Source of the DNA: Lentimicrobiaceae bacterium
Lineage (GTDB): Bacteria > Bacteroidota > Bacteroidia > Bacteroidales > JALOCA01
Assembly: GCA_023227965.1 (NCBI GenBank)
Contig: JALOCA010000004.1
Span: forward strand, 62,001 to 126,000
Length of the DNA: 64,000 bases
Direction: 5' to 3'
Part shown: positions 1-7,956 of the stretch, one piece after another
How the letters are laid out: every line of letters starts with the position of its first letter
Numbering within the stretch: position 1 is the stretch's first letter
Program-made: the position numbers and the translations under genes
The notes under the pieces: generated by a model
What the model was told of the DNA's origin: nothing
Databases searched by the model: none
What the model saw: the letters and a program-made list of their open reading frames with translations, nothing else

Positions 1-2
1 TT

Positions 3-239
3 CACCGGATTATAACAGATAAATACAGAAATAAGGCTTATACTATCTTTTCAAAAAATGCAGAATGTCAAGTTGCAGAAATTGATTTAGCAGACGGGCA
101 ATTGAAAAATATTATAAAGATTCCATTTTCTTTTCCGCAGAACATACAAATAAATGATGGATGCATTTATTTCCTTTATCATGACTTTCATAATGAAAAT
201 AAAAAGAATACATTATTTGGCATAAAAATAAAAGAATAA
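3..239 (+). CDS. C-terminal end of an envelope protein, cut by the window edge
   Basis: An open frame runs from the window edge to a TAA at 237-239 and encodes about 78 residues. It reads like the last part of a beta-propeller: short strands with the pattern VAEIDLADGQL then IQINDGCIYFLY. The end of the next gene has the same layout (SKIDTKTGKAL, then IQIENNTVFCIA), so the two look like tandem paralogues separated by only 7 bases. The N-terminal part lies outside the window, so signal peptide and domain content cannot be judged. The function is unknown and a secreted or periplasmic location is inferred from the neighbour. Confidence 0.6.
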   Translation, partial: HRIITDKYRNKAYTIFSKNAECQVAEIDLADGQLKNIIKIPFSFPQNIQINDGCIYFLYHDFHNENKKNTLFGIKIKE

Positions 240-246
240 CCAACGG

Positions 247-1566
247 ATGAAAGGCATTTATAAATACGCTTTAATTGTAATTGCTTCAATGCTTATATAT
301 CTGAACATTCAGGCACAAACCCAAAAACCAGTTCATGGTGTTGTTCTTGATTCAATTACTCGCCAACCTATTTCTAATGTAAATATTTCTGTTGATAAAT
401 TTTCCGGAACGATTTCTGACGGTTTTGGCAGATTTCAGTTAATTATTAAAAAGAAAGATAAGTCAGCAGTTTTTTCGCATGTAAATTATTTATCTAAAGA
501 AGTGACTTTTTCGCAAGTAAAAACTATATTAGATACAGTGTTTTTAATACCAAAAATTGTCGAACTTCCTATCTTTGAGATTTCAACTAAAAATTCTTTT
601 TCCGGGAAGCAAACGGAAACTATTATAGATTATACTATTACGAATGACCTTATTGTTTTATTATTACAAGTCAATGGCAAGACGGCTCTTGAATTCCATG
701 AATTATACAATCCGGTAAAAGCCATTTTTAGACAATTTATACCTTTCAAATCAGATAGATTTTACACCGATTTGTTTTATCAGGTACATCTGATAGCGGA
801 TGATTCCGTGAGGCAATTGCGTATAGACGAAAACAGAAATATCTCTTTCTACTCTGCAGTTTCCAGAAAATATTTTGATCAGGTTTTAGGTAATACGTTA
901 GCCGCTACTTCTGAAAATATTATTACGATGGAATACAATACTTTTTTGCAGCAATATAACTATTATTTAATTGGTATTGATTCCAGTTATCAGCAATGTT
1001 TCTTTAAAATTTATGATCAGAAAAAACAAAAGGAGATTGCACAAAGATATGGGGAATTTTCTAATGCACAAAGCACATATAATAGTTTATTAGAATATTA
1101 CAACGTAACTCCGGAAATGTCGGAATCTCCACATGCACGAAAAGTATCTCTGGATTTATTTAAAAAGACAGCAGCTTTTCAAAACATATCAAAGTCATCT
1201 TATAATCCGTTATTTGTTAAAAATGATAGCATTTTTGCATTCGATTTAGTTAATCACCAACTTCATATTTTTGGTAAAACAGGGCAGGAGTTAAAAACAC
1301 TAATGATTGACTTTTGCCTTGAACAAGGTTTTTGCAGAGTTTTGCAAGCATATCAAAGTGGCGATTTTTATTGCTATAAAATGGTAAATGGAATCGGTTA
1401 CATCAGTAAGATTGATACAAAAACCGGAAAGGCATTGAATTATATTACGCTTGAAAACGCATTGTTTCCGGAGAAAATTCAAATAGAAAATAATACCGTT
1501 TTCTGTATTGCAAAAAGTTCATTTACATTCCCTAAAAAATTGTTTTGGTTTAAATATACCCTTTAA
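247..1566 (+). CDS. Secreted protein with carboxypeptidase-like regulatory domain and propeller-like C-terminus
   Basis: The 439-residue protein starts with a signal peptide (basic MKGIYKY, hydrophobic stretch, cut near IQAQ). Residues about 28-95 form a carboxypeptidase-D-regulatory-like beta-sandwich, recognisable from GVVLDSITRQPISNVNISV, a short loop and an FSHVNYLSKEV segment; in Bacteroidota this domain sits on many exported and TonB-linked proteins. The remainder has repeated short strands (FVKNDSIFAFDLVNHQLHIFG) like a six-bladed propeller. There is no TonB-dependent barrel and no T9SS tail. It follows its probable paralogue by 7 bases and ends 13 bases before the xanthine dehydrogenase start, but a shared function with that gene is not evident. 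The substrate or ligand is unknown. Confidence 0.65.
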   Translation: MKGIYKYALIVIASMLIYLNIQAQTQKPVHGVVLDSITRQPISNVNISVDKFSGTISDGFGRFQLIIKKKDKSAVFSHVNYLSKEVTFSQVKTILDTVFLIPKIVELPIFEISTKNSFSGKQTETIIDYTITNDLIVLLLQVNGKTALEFHELYNPVKAIFRQFIPFKSDRFYTDLFYQVHLIADDSVRQLRIDENRNISFYSAVSRKYFDQVLGNTLAATSENIITMEYNTFLQQYNYYLIGIDSSYQQCFFKIYDQKKQKEIAQRYGEFSNAQSTYNSLLEYYNVTPEMSESPHARKVSLDLFKKTAAFQNISKSSYNPLFVKNDSIFAFDLVNHQLHIFGKTGQELKTLMIDFCLEQGFCRVLQAYQSGDFYCYKMVNGIGYISKIDTKTGKALNYITLENALFPEKIQIENNTVFCIAKSSFTFPKKLFWFKYTL

Positions 1567-1579
1567 ATTTGTAAACGTT

Positions 1580-4144
1580 ATGACTGCAATCAGATTTATA
1601 TTAAATGGTTTACCGGTTACCTTTTCCGGCGATCCGCAGCTTAGGTTGCTGAAATATCTCCGGAACAAGCAGCACATCACTTCGGTGAAGGACGGTTGCA
1701 ACGCTCAGGCGGCTTGCGGTGCCTGCATGGTGGAAATCAATGGTGAAGCAAAACTTTCCTGCGTTACGCCCATGCAAAAGCTGGAAGGTGCAGTGGTGAA
1801 TACCCTCGAAGGTTTGCCAGAGGAAGTTCGGGATGTACTTGCCAAAGCTTTTGTGGAAAAAGGCGCCGTGCAATGTGGCTTTTGCACCCCCGGCTTTCTG
1901 ATGCGTACCCATGTGCTTTTGCAGAAAAATTCATCCCCGACAAGGGAAGAAATTCGGCAGGCGCTCACGCTAAATCTTTGTCGTTGCACGGGTTATGTAA
2001 AAATTATAGATGCCATTGAACAGGCGGCAAAAGCTTTTCGCGAAAGAACCGGGATTGAATATTCAGAACTTACTGGAGAAGTGGGAACTTCTTATCCAAA
2101 ATACCAGGCTTACCAAACGGCTTTGGGAAAACGTCCGTTTGTCAACGACCTGCATTTTGATGGTATGCTTTACGGAGCATTACGGTTTAGCGATCATCCT
2201 AAAGCTAAGATTTTAAAAATAGATCATGCTGAAGCGGAAAAGCTTCCGGGTGTTGTAAAAATATTCACTGCCAAAGATATTCCGGGTAACCGTTTTACAG
2301 GTTTGATTTTTCCCGACTGGCCGCTGATGATAAAAACCGGCGAAACTACCCGCTACATTGGTGATGTGCTTGCCGGTGTGGTTGCCGATTTGGAAGAAGC
2401 TGCCCGTAAGGCAGCAAGTCTTATTAAAATAGATTATGAGATACTTACGCCTGTTACCGATCCAATGGAAGCATTGAAAGAAGATGCTCCTCAGGTGCAT
2501 CCCGACAGGAATAATCTTTTAGAAAACTGCAGGGTTTACCGCGGAGGAGATGCTGAAGAGATTTTGGAAAAATCAGATTTTGTTGCCAAGGGTTTTTATC
2601 AGACACAACGGATAGAACATGCTTTTCTGGAAACAGAAACGGCCATTGCCTTGCCTGAAAATGATGGTATTCATTTGTATTCTAACGGGCAGGGAATTTA
2701 TGAAGACCGACGGCAGGTTGCCAATTTGCTTAACCTTACGGCAGAAGAGGTAAGGGTAACGCTGGTTTCTACCGGCGGAGGTTTTGGCGGAAAAGAAGAC
2801 ATGACGGTTCAGGGATTTGCCGCGCTTTTTGCCTGGCATATGAAAAGACCTGTAAAAGTCAGGCTCACGCGCGAAGAATCCATCCGGATGCATCCTAAAC
2901 GGCATCCTGTGTTTATGGATATTGCTGTTGGCTGCGATAAAAACGGCAAACTTACAGCTATCCGTTTGAAAGCGGTGGGCGATACCGGCGCCTATGCTTC
3001 GGTAGGAAATAAGGTGATGGAACGCGTTGCCGGACATGCCACCGGCGCTTACCATTTCCCTTGCGTAAATCTTGAATCGCTGACTGTTTATACCAACAAT
3101 ATTCCGAGCGGAGCCATGCGCGGCTTCGGTGCCAACCAGGTTTGCTTTGCACTGGAAGGTTGTATAGATGAACTTTGTAAGATGGGTGGCTTCGACCGCT
3201 GGCAGTTCCGTTACGATAATGCGTTGGATGAAGGCGGGATGACCGCTACCGGGCAGGTTTTGAAAAAAGGAGTTGGCGTCCGTCAATGCCTGCTTGCCGT
3301 AAAACCTTTTTACGACAAGGCAAAAATAAAAGGGCTCGCCTGTGGCATCAAAAATTCAGGAGTGGGCAATGGCATGGCTGATTTTAGTGATGTGATTATC
3401 GAGATATATTCCGGCAAACGGGTCGTTTTGCACCATGGCTGGACGGAAATGGGGCAGGGGGTGCACAATATGGCTATCCAAACCCTGCATCAGGAAACCG
3501 GCATTCCGCCCGAATGCGTGGAAGTGATTGTTGACACCAAAGCCGGGATCACTACCGGGATGACAACTTCTTCGCGGGCGACCGCCTTGCTGGGCAATGC
3601 CATCCTCGATGCGGCGAAAGCCATCCGTAAAGATTTGGAAAACCACCCGCTGGAAGAACTTTCGGGCAAGGTTTACAAAGGAAATTATACCTGCGACTGG
3701 ACTACCAAGCCGGGAGCGGAGGTTGAAGAAGTAATTACACATTTTGCCTATGGCTATGCCGCCCAGTTGGTAGAGATGAATGAGAAAGGTGAAATCACCA
3801 CGGTGTATGCTGCCCACGATGCAGGGAAAATTATGAATCCGCAGATGTTTGAAGGACAGGTGGAAGGTGCTGTTCACATGGGATTAGGTTATGCTCTTTC
3901 CGAGGAGCTTCCGATGAAAGATGGCTATCTCGTTTCGGATAAAATCAAAGATTTACAAATCATCAAACCTAAAGATATGCCGGAAATTGTGGTGCTTGGC
4001 GTGGAAGTGGAAGATCCTGTGGGACCATACGGAGCCAAAGGTTTGGGTGAAATCGGGCTGGTCCCTACCGCCGCCGCCGTTGCCAACGCTTTCTGCGATT
4101 TCGATGGCAAACGTCGTTATTCATTACCTTTAAAAAGAAAATAA
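1580..4144 (+). CDS. Molybdenum hydroxylase, selenium-dependent xanthine dehydrogenase type (2Fe-2S and molybdopterin domains fused)
   Basis: This 854-residue protein should hydroxylate purines such as xanthine or hypoxanthine in the cytoplasm. Domains in order: a plant-type 2Fe-2S domain with C40, C46, C49 and C61; a second 2Fe-2S domain with C99, C102, C134 and C136; then the two-part molybdopterin domain with GGGFGGKE, AMRGFGANQ and the C-terminal GAKGLGE whose Glu (about E824) is the expected catalytic base. The FAD domain of classical xanthine dehydrogenase is absent, as in E. coli XdhD and the selenium-dependent XDH family, so a separate FAD or electron-transfer partner is expected; none is in the window. 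The first cluster has five residues between its first two cysteines, one more than the usual four. I chose the ATG at 1580 because it matches the family N-terminus; upstream in-frame codons lie inside the previous gene. The next gene begins one base after the stop. Exact substrate and selenium dependence are inferred from family and neighbours. Confidence 0.88.
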   Translation: MTAIRFILNGLPVTFSGDPQLRLLKYLRNKQHITSVKDGCNAQAACGACMVEINGEAKLSCVTPMQKLEGAVVNTLEGLPEEVRDVLAKAFVEKGAVQCGFCTPGFLMRTHVLLQKNSSPTREEIRQALTLNLCRCTGYVKIIDAIEQAAKAFRERTGIEYSELTGEVGTSYPKYQAYQTALGKRPFVNDLHFDGMLYGALRFSDHPKAKILKIDHAEAEKLPGVVKIFTAKDIPGNRFTGLIFPDWPLMIKTGETTRYIGDVLAGVVADLEEAARKAASLIKIDYEILTPVTDPMEALKEDAPQVHPDRNNLLENCRVYRGGDAEEILEKSDFVAKGFYQTQRIEHAFLETETAIALPENDGIHLYSNGQGIYEDRRQVANLLNLTAEEVRVTLVSTGGGFGGKEDMTVQGFAALFAWHMKRPVKVRLTREESIRMHPKRHPVFMDIAVGCDKNGKLTAIRLKAVGDTGAYASVGNKVMERVAGHATGAYHFPCVNLESLTVYTNNIPSGAMRGFGANQVCFALEGCIDELCKMGGFDRWQFRYDNALDEGGMTATGQVLKKGVGVRQCLLAVKPFYDKAKIKGLACGIKNSGVGNGMADFSDVIIEIYSGKRVVLHHGWTEMGQGVHNMAIQTLHQETGIPPECVEVIVDTKAGITTGMTTSSRATALLGNAILDAAKAIRKDLENHPLEELSGKVYKGNYTCDWTTKPGAEVEEVITHFAYGYAAQLVEMNEKGEITTVYAAHDAGKIMNPQMFEGQVEGAVHMGLGYALSEELPMKDGYLVSDKIKDLQIIKPKDMPEIVVLGVEVEDPVGPYGAKGLGEIGLVPTAAAVANAFCDFDGKRRYSLPLKRK

Positions 4145-4145
4145 T

Positions 4146-5417
4146 ATGGCTGTAATACTTAAAAATGCCACCTTTATCCATTGGCAGACTCTCGAATTCA
4201 GGCAAGTCAACATCCGCATAAGCGAAAATGATGGCATCGAGTTTCTTTCTGCCATCCCGCAGGACGGCAAAGAGGAAATTCTTGATTGTACCGGAAAGTT
4301 AGTAACCAAATCTTTTGCCTGTGGGCATCATCATGTATATTCGGCTTTGTCGAGAGGCATGCCCGCACCGGAAAAGCCGCCGGAGAACTTTTATGAGATA
4401 CTGAAATATGTCTGGTGGACGCTGGACAAATGCCTTGATAAAGACATGATAGAAGCAAGTGCGCTGGCTACGGCTGTGGCTTGCGCCAAAAACGGGGTAA
4501 CTTTTGCCATCGATCATCATGCTTCGCCTTTTGCCGTGGAAGGCTCGCTGGAAACCATTGCCAAAGCTTTCGATAAAGTGGGCGTTGGGCACCTGCTCTG
4601 TTACGAAATCAGCGACCGCGATGGTATTGCCATTGCCATGAAAGGTTTGGAGGAAACGGAAAATTATCTGAAGAAAAACCAGGGACTGGTGGGATTGCAT
4701 GCTTCTTTTACCGTTTCGGAAGAAACGCTGGCAGAGGCTATATCTCTTTCCGGCAGGATGAATTCTGGCATTCACATCCATGTGGCGGAAGGAGAATATG
4801 ATCAGCAACATTGCCTGAATACCTATGGGAAAAGGGTCGTAAATCGTTTGAAAGACGCAGGCGCATTAGAAAGTCCAAAAACCATCTTTGGTCATTGTCT
4901 GCATATTGACGAAACCGAAAGAAAAATTCTCCGGAATTCCCCGGTCTGGGTGGTTCAAAATCCGGAAAGCAACCTGAACAATAATGTAGGATACTTTAAT
5001 TCCAGAGGACTGAGCGAAAATATTATGCTGGGAACCGATGGGATGCACAGCGACATGCTTCGCAGCGCCAAAGCGGCTTTTTACATCGGACAGGGATTCG
5101 ACAGCATTGACTATCCGGGGATGTACCGCCGTTTCCGCAACGTGCATAAATACCTCTCTTTAAACCATTTTTCCGGCGACGGGGACAACAACTTAGTGGT
5201 ACTCGATTATGATTCGCCAACGGAAATAAACGCTTCCAACTTTCTGGGACATTTCCTGTTCGGCTTGGAAACCAGACACGTGCAACATGTAATTTCCAAC
5301 GGAAAACTAATTGTAAAGGACAAAAAAATCATCACGGTAAACGAAGAGGAGATTCTGAGGTTTTCAAAAGAAGAAGGGAAGAGGCTTTGGGGAAAAATGA
5401 TGGAACGGAGGGTATAA
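4146..5417 (+). CDS. ssnA: SsnA-type aminohydrolase (amidohydrolase superfamily)
   Basis: The 423-residue protein belongs to the metal-dependent amidohydrolases related to guanine deaminase and chlorohydrolases, specifically the SsnA group linked to selenium-dependent molybdenum hydroxylases. Visible metal-site segments are GHHHVYSALSRGM (H61-H63), AIDHH, HIHVAEGEYDQ, FGHCLHID and LGTDGMHSDML. In E. coli and gut anaerobes SsnA sits in the ygeW-xdhD locus and is required for anaerobic purine/urate breakdown; it is expected to hydrolyse a ring or amidine bond of an intermediate, but the exact step is not something the sequence shows. The start lies one base after the xdh stop, so the two are almost certainly co-transcribed. 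The next pathway gene, hydA, is 659 bases downstream, separated by a repeat-flanked insertion. The length is normal for the family. Confidence 0.87.
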   Translation: MAVILKNATFIHWQTLEFRQVNIRISENDGIEFLSAIPQDGKEEILDCTGKLVTKSFACGHHHVYSALSRGMPAPEKPPENFYEILKYVWWTLDKCLDKDMIEASALATAVACAKNGVTFAIDHHASPFAVEGSLETIAKAFDKVGVGHLLCYEISDRDGIAIAMKGLEETENYLKKNQGLVGLHASFTVSEETLAEAISLSGRMNSGIHIHVAEGEYDQQHCLNTYGKRVVNRLKDAGALESPKTIFGHCLHIDETERKILRNSPVWVVQNPESNLNNNVGYFNSRGLSENIMLGTDGMHSDMLRSAKAAFYIGQGFDSIDYPGMYRRFRNVHKYLSLNHFSGDGDNNLVVLDYDSPTEINASNFLGHFLFGLETRHVQHVISNGKLIVKDKKIITVNEEEILRFSKEEGKRLWGKMMERRV

Positions 5418-5621
5418 TTACGAATTACGAATTATGAATTACGAATTAAATTTTGATTGAAAGTTATAAACCATATAAGTCATGTCAGAGTCCATTTAAT
5501 GCTGAAAGAATTTCCGTAATTGATAATTGATTTTCCGTAATTCGTAATTCGTAATTGTTAACTGATTTCCCGTAATTCGTAATTTGTAATTCGTAATTGT
5601 TAATTGATAATTGATTTGAGT
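5417..5621 (+). repeat. Left array of the 7-bp repeat CGTAATT
   Basis: The spacer is mostly copies and one-base variants of CGTAATT (cgtaatt, tgtaatt, gttaatt, gataatt). Clean register is visible at 5536-5556 and 5571-5612. The first block, 5417-5447, carries the motif in opposite orientation (aattacg), so the spacer has an inverted as well as a direct component. The same variants in the same order recur right of the small gene at 5977-6067. The array occupies the ssnA-hydA spacer and ends immediately before the small gene's ATG. Confidence 0.85.
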
Positions 5622-5981
5622 ATGAAGAGTGATAATGTAATACAAAAGAAAAGTTTTGATTTTGCAATACAAATTATCAATGCATATAAGTTTCTATCTA
5701 ACGAAAAACATGAATTTGTGATGTCAAAACAACTTTTACGATGTGGAACATCCGTTGGTGCAAATATAGAAGAAGCGATTGGTGCTCAATCAAAGGCTGA
5801 TTTTATTTCCAAGCTTTCCATTGCCTACAAAGAAGCAAGAGAAACAATCTATTGGATAAAATTATTACAGGCGACTGATTATCTTGATAACGAAAAGTCC
5901 ACTGGCTTACTAAACCAATCAGAAGAAATTTGTAAAATAATTGGGAAAATCCAGATCACTTCTAAATCCCAAAAAACGTAA
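5622..5981 (+). CDS. Four-helix bundle protein (S23 / 23S rRNA-intervening-sequence family)
   Basis: The protein has 119 residues and is almost wholly helical. It shows the family pattern: SFDFAIQIINAYKFL near the start, LLRCGTSVGANIEEAIGAQSKADFISKLSIA in the middle and KEARETIYWIKLL after it. Family members were first seen as proteins encoded in 23S rRNA intervening sequences and are related to Avd, the accessory protein of diversity-generating retroelements; their molecular job is mostly unknown. The ATG at 5622 is preferred; an upstream TTG at 5604 lies inside the repeat. The stop codon TAA (5979-5981) itself falls in the first right-hand CGTAATT unit. The gene interrupts a catabolic operon and is more AT-rich than its neighbours, which suggests insertion as a cassette. 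Confidence 0.85.
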   Translation: MKSDNVIQKKSFDFAIQIINAYKFLSNEKHEFVMSKQLLRCGTSVGANIEEAIGAQSKADFISKLSIAYKEARETIYWIKLLQATDYLDNEKSTGLLNQSEEICKIIGKIQITSKSQKT

Positions 5982-6068
5982 TTCGTAATTCGTAATTTGT
6001 AATTCGTAATTGTTAATTCGTAATTGTTAATTGATTTCCCGTAATTTGTAATTCGTAATTCGTAATTG
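5977..6068 (+). repeat. Right array of the 7-bp repeat CGTAATT
   Basis: Perfect or one-off units run from 5977: three cgtaatt, one tgtaatt, one cgtaatt, one gttaatt, one cgtaatt, one gttaatt, a gatttcc break and further cgtaatt units to 6067. The order cgtaatt-tgtaatt-cgtaatt-gttaatt is identical in the left array (5578-5605). The array overlaps the stop codon of the four-helix bundle gene and ends 9 bases before the hydA start. Confidence 0.85.
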
Positions 6069-6076
6069 ACCTTAAA

Positions 6077-7402
6077 ATGCCTGGATTATTCATCAAAAAC
6101 GGAACCCTCATCACTTCGGAAGACACCGACCGGACAAATATTATTGTCGAAAATGGCTTAATTTCTTCGCTTACGGATGAGGAATTGCCACCTTCCAAGA
6201 AGATGAAAATCATAGATGCTACGGGCAAACTGATATTTCCGGGGGGAGTTGACCCGCACGTTCATCTGCATCTCGATACGCCAGCCGGACCATCATGCGA
6301 TGATTTTGAAAGTGGCAGCCGCGCTGCCCTTGCCGGAGGCACTACTTATTTCATCGACTTTGTTACCCCCATCAGAGGCGAATCGTTGCAATCTGCATTT
6401 AAAAAACGCTTTAATGAATCCACGAACAGTCTCACGGATTACCATTTTCATATGGGCATTTCGGAATGGACTTCGCATACGGCAGATGAAATGGCCTGGT
6501 GTGTGCAGGAAGCAGGCATACGCTCGTTTAAAACGTACTTAGCTTACAAAAACACTATCGGTATAGAGCCGGAAGATTTGAAAAAAGTGATGCAGACTGC
6601 TGCCTTGTTTGGCGCAACCGTTTTGGTGCACTGCGAGGACGGTAATAAAATTGTCCGGCTACAACGGCAGATGCTAAAACAAGGACAAACGGCTCCGCGT
6701 TATCATGCGTTGTCGCGCCCCGTAGAAACGGAAACAGCGGCAGTAAAACAGGTAATCGCCCTTTGCAGGGAGACAGGCTGTACTACGTATCTGGTTCATA
6801 TTTCTTCTGCCGGATCGGTAGAACTTATTGCCCGTGCAAAGCGGGAAGGCTTACCACTTTTTGCCGAAACCTGCCCTCATTACCTGTTGCTTGACGACAG
6901 TTGTTATCAAAAACCGGATGCTGAGGCGTTAGCTTATGTATTCAGTCCGCCGCTACGTAGTAAAGCTGACCAGGCAGCGCTTTGGGATGCTTTGCAAAGC
7001 GGAGTGATTGATACCGTTGCCACCGACCATTGCCCGTTCAATCTACATGGACAGAAGGATATTGGGAAAAATGATTTTACCCGGATTCCCAACGGAACGG
7101 GAGGCATTGAATTCCGGTTGCAACTGCTTTACACTTATGGCGTATTGGGAAAACGCATCTCGATGAATCGTTTTGTGGAACTGGTTTCTGACAATCCTGC
7201 CAGAATTTTCCGCATATCGCAACACAAAGGCGATATACGCAAGGGCATGGATGCCGACCTTGTTATCTGGAACCCGGATAAAGAAATGGTAATTTCAGCC
7301 AAAACGCAGTACCAGCACTGCGACCATACTATTTATGAAGGAATACCGGTAAAAGGTTTTGCTGAAATGGTTTTTCTTAAAGGCGTTGTATACCACAGAT
7401 AA
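6077..7402 (+). CDS. hydA: Dihydropyrimidinase / D-hydantoinase (HyuA type)
   Basis: The 441-residue cytoplasmic enzyme opens cyclic ureides such as dihydropyrimidines or hydantoins. Binuclear metal-site residues are all visible: DPHVH (H61, H63), the carbamylated lysine in FKTYLAYK (K152), VHCED (H185), LVHISSAGS (H241) and ATDHCP (D317). The length is typical. In the ygeW-hyuA-ssnA-xdhD type of locus a HyuA homologue is one of the genes needed for anaerobic purine or urate degradation, and the presence of xdh and ssnA just upstream supports that role over pyrimidine degradation. The ATG at 6077 follows closely on a 7-bp repeat array that interrupts the operon; whether transcription reads through from ssnA is unclear. 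A strong terminator directly follows the stop. Confidence 0.9.
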   Translation: MPGLFIKNGTLITSEDTDRTNIIVENGLISSLTDEELPPSKKMKIIDATGKLIFPGGVDPHVHLHLDTPAGPSCDDFESGSRAALAGGTTYFIDFVTPIRGESLQSAFKKRFNESTNSLTDYHFHMGISEWTSHTADEMAWCVQEAGIRSFKTYLAYKNTIGIEPEDLKKVMQTAALFGATVLVHCEDGNKIVRLQRQMLKQGQTAPRYHALSRPVETETAAVKQVIALCRETGCTTYLVHISSAGSVELIARAKREGLPLFAETCPHYLLLDDSCYQKPDAEALAYVFSPPLRSKADQAALWDALQSGVIDTVATDHCPFNLHGQKDIGKNDFTRIPNGTGGIEFRLQLLYTYGVLGKRISMNRFVELVSDNPARIFRISQHKGDIRKGMDADLVIWNPDKEMVISAKTQYQHCDHTIYEGIPVKGFAEMVFLKGVVYHR

Positions 7403-7434
7403 ACCCGTCAGGTTTTGGAAACCTGACGGGTTTT
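7401..7434. terminator. Rho-independent terminator after hydA, possibly bidirectional
   Basis: A perfect 15-bp inverted repeat (7401-7415 with 7419-7433, loop TGG) is followed by TTTT. It starts inside the hydA stop codon. The stem contains AACCCGTCAGG, a sequence that also occurs in shorter hairpin form near 58683, so it may belong to a dispersed palindrome family as well as terminate hydA and the opposing operon. Confidence 0.85.
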
Positions 7435-7563
7435 AATAGCCTGTTGGAATATTTTTATTTTAATATAATAGCGGAAATACATCCCGGGTTCTCGGGATCA
7501 ATCAGTCTGGAAATTATTAATTATATAAAAGCTCCTGATAATACCAATTTGTGAGAAGCCAAA

Positions 7564-7956
7564 TTATAATGCAAAAAGCCTGAATGGATTATTTATAGTC
7601 TCGTTACCAAACAATCTTAATAAACCAACCGAATCATCTTGTTTTATATTAGCCTTATCTATTTTCTTAAATTGAAATGATTGATTTAAAGATGGTATTC
7701 GCGATGCAAAGAACGGCCATAACTGCTCATTTGTATATACTTTATTCGGGTCAGGAAAGTCAATTATCAGATTAATAACCTGATTTTTCTTAAATTCATC
7801 GGAATATTCAAATGTCCATTGATTGTTCTCGTAGGACAAAATACCAATTACTTGCTTTCCATATTTTAACTGAAAAGCACCTTTTGAGCCGACAGGATTA
7901 TCAGTAAATTCCATACCATCAACCTTCCACAATATCTTTTTCAACTTTTCAATCAT
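7564..7956 (-). CDS. HipA N-terminal-subdomain protein (HipS-like)
   Basis: The 130-residue protein matches the N-terminal subdomain 1 of HipA kinases: GAFQLKYGKQVIGILSY, then WTFEYSDEF, then IIDFPDPNKVY and LWPFFASRIP. This subdomain is normally fused to the kinase; in the HipBST toxin-antitoxin systems it is a separate small protein, HipS, that can act as antitoxin. Here the ATG overlaps the stop codon of the kinase gene by 4 bases (ATGA), so the two are translationally coupled. The order is kinase first and small protein second, the reverse of hipB-hipS-hipT. A cytoplasmic partner of the upstream kinase is inferred; whether it neutralises or completes the kinase cannot be read from sequence. 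Confidence 0.7.
   Translation of the reverse strand: MIEKLKKILWKVDGMEFTDNPVGSKGAFQLKYGKQVIGILSYENNQWTFEYSDEFKKNQVINLIIDFPDPNKVYTNEQLWPFFASRIPSLNQSFQFKKIDKANIKQDDSVGLLRLFGNETINNPFRLFAL

Noticed and set aside
2573..3286. Long minus-strand frame of 237 codons opposite xdh
   Set aside because: It lies wholly within a well-supported enzyme gene and its translation has no recognisable motif. Other frames opposite ssnA, ppdK and ygeY were rejected for the same reason.
1580..4144. Selenocysteine-encoding UGA in the molybdenum hydroxylase
   Set aside because: The frame is continuous without in-frame UGA. In this family selenium is part of the cofactor site, not a selenocysteine residue.
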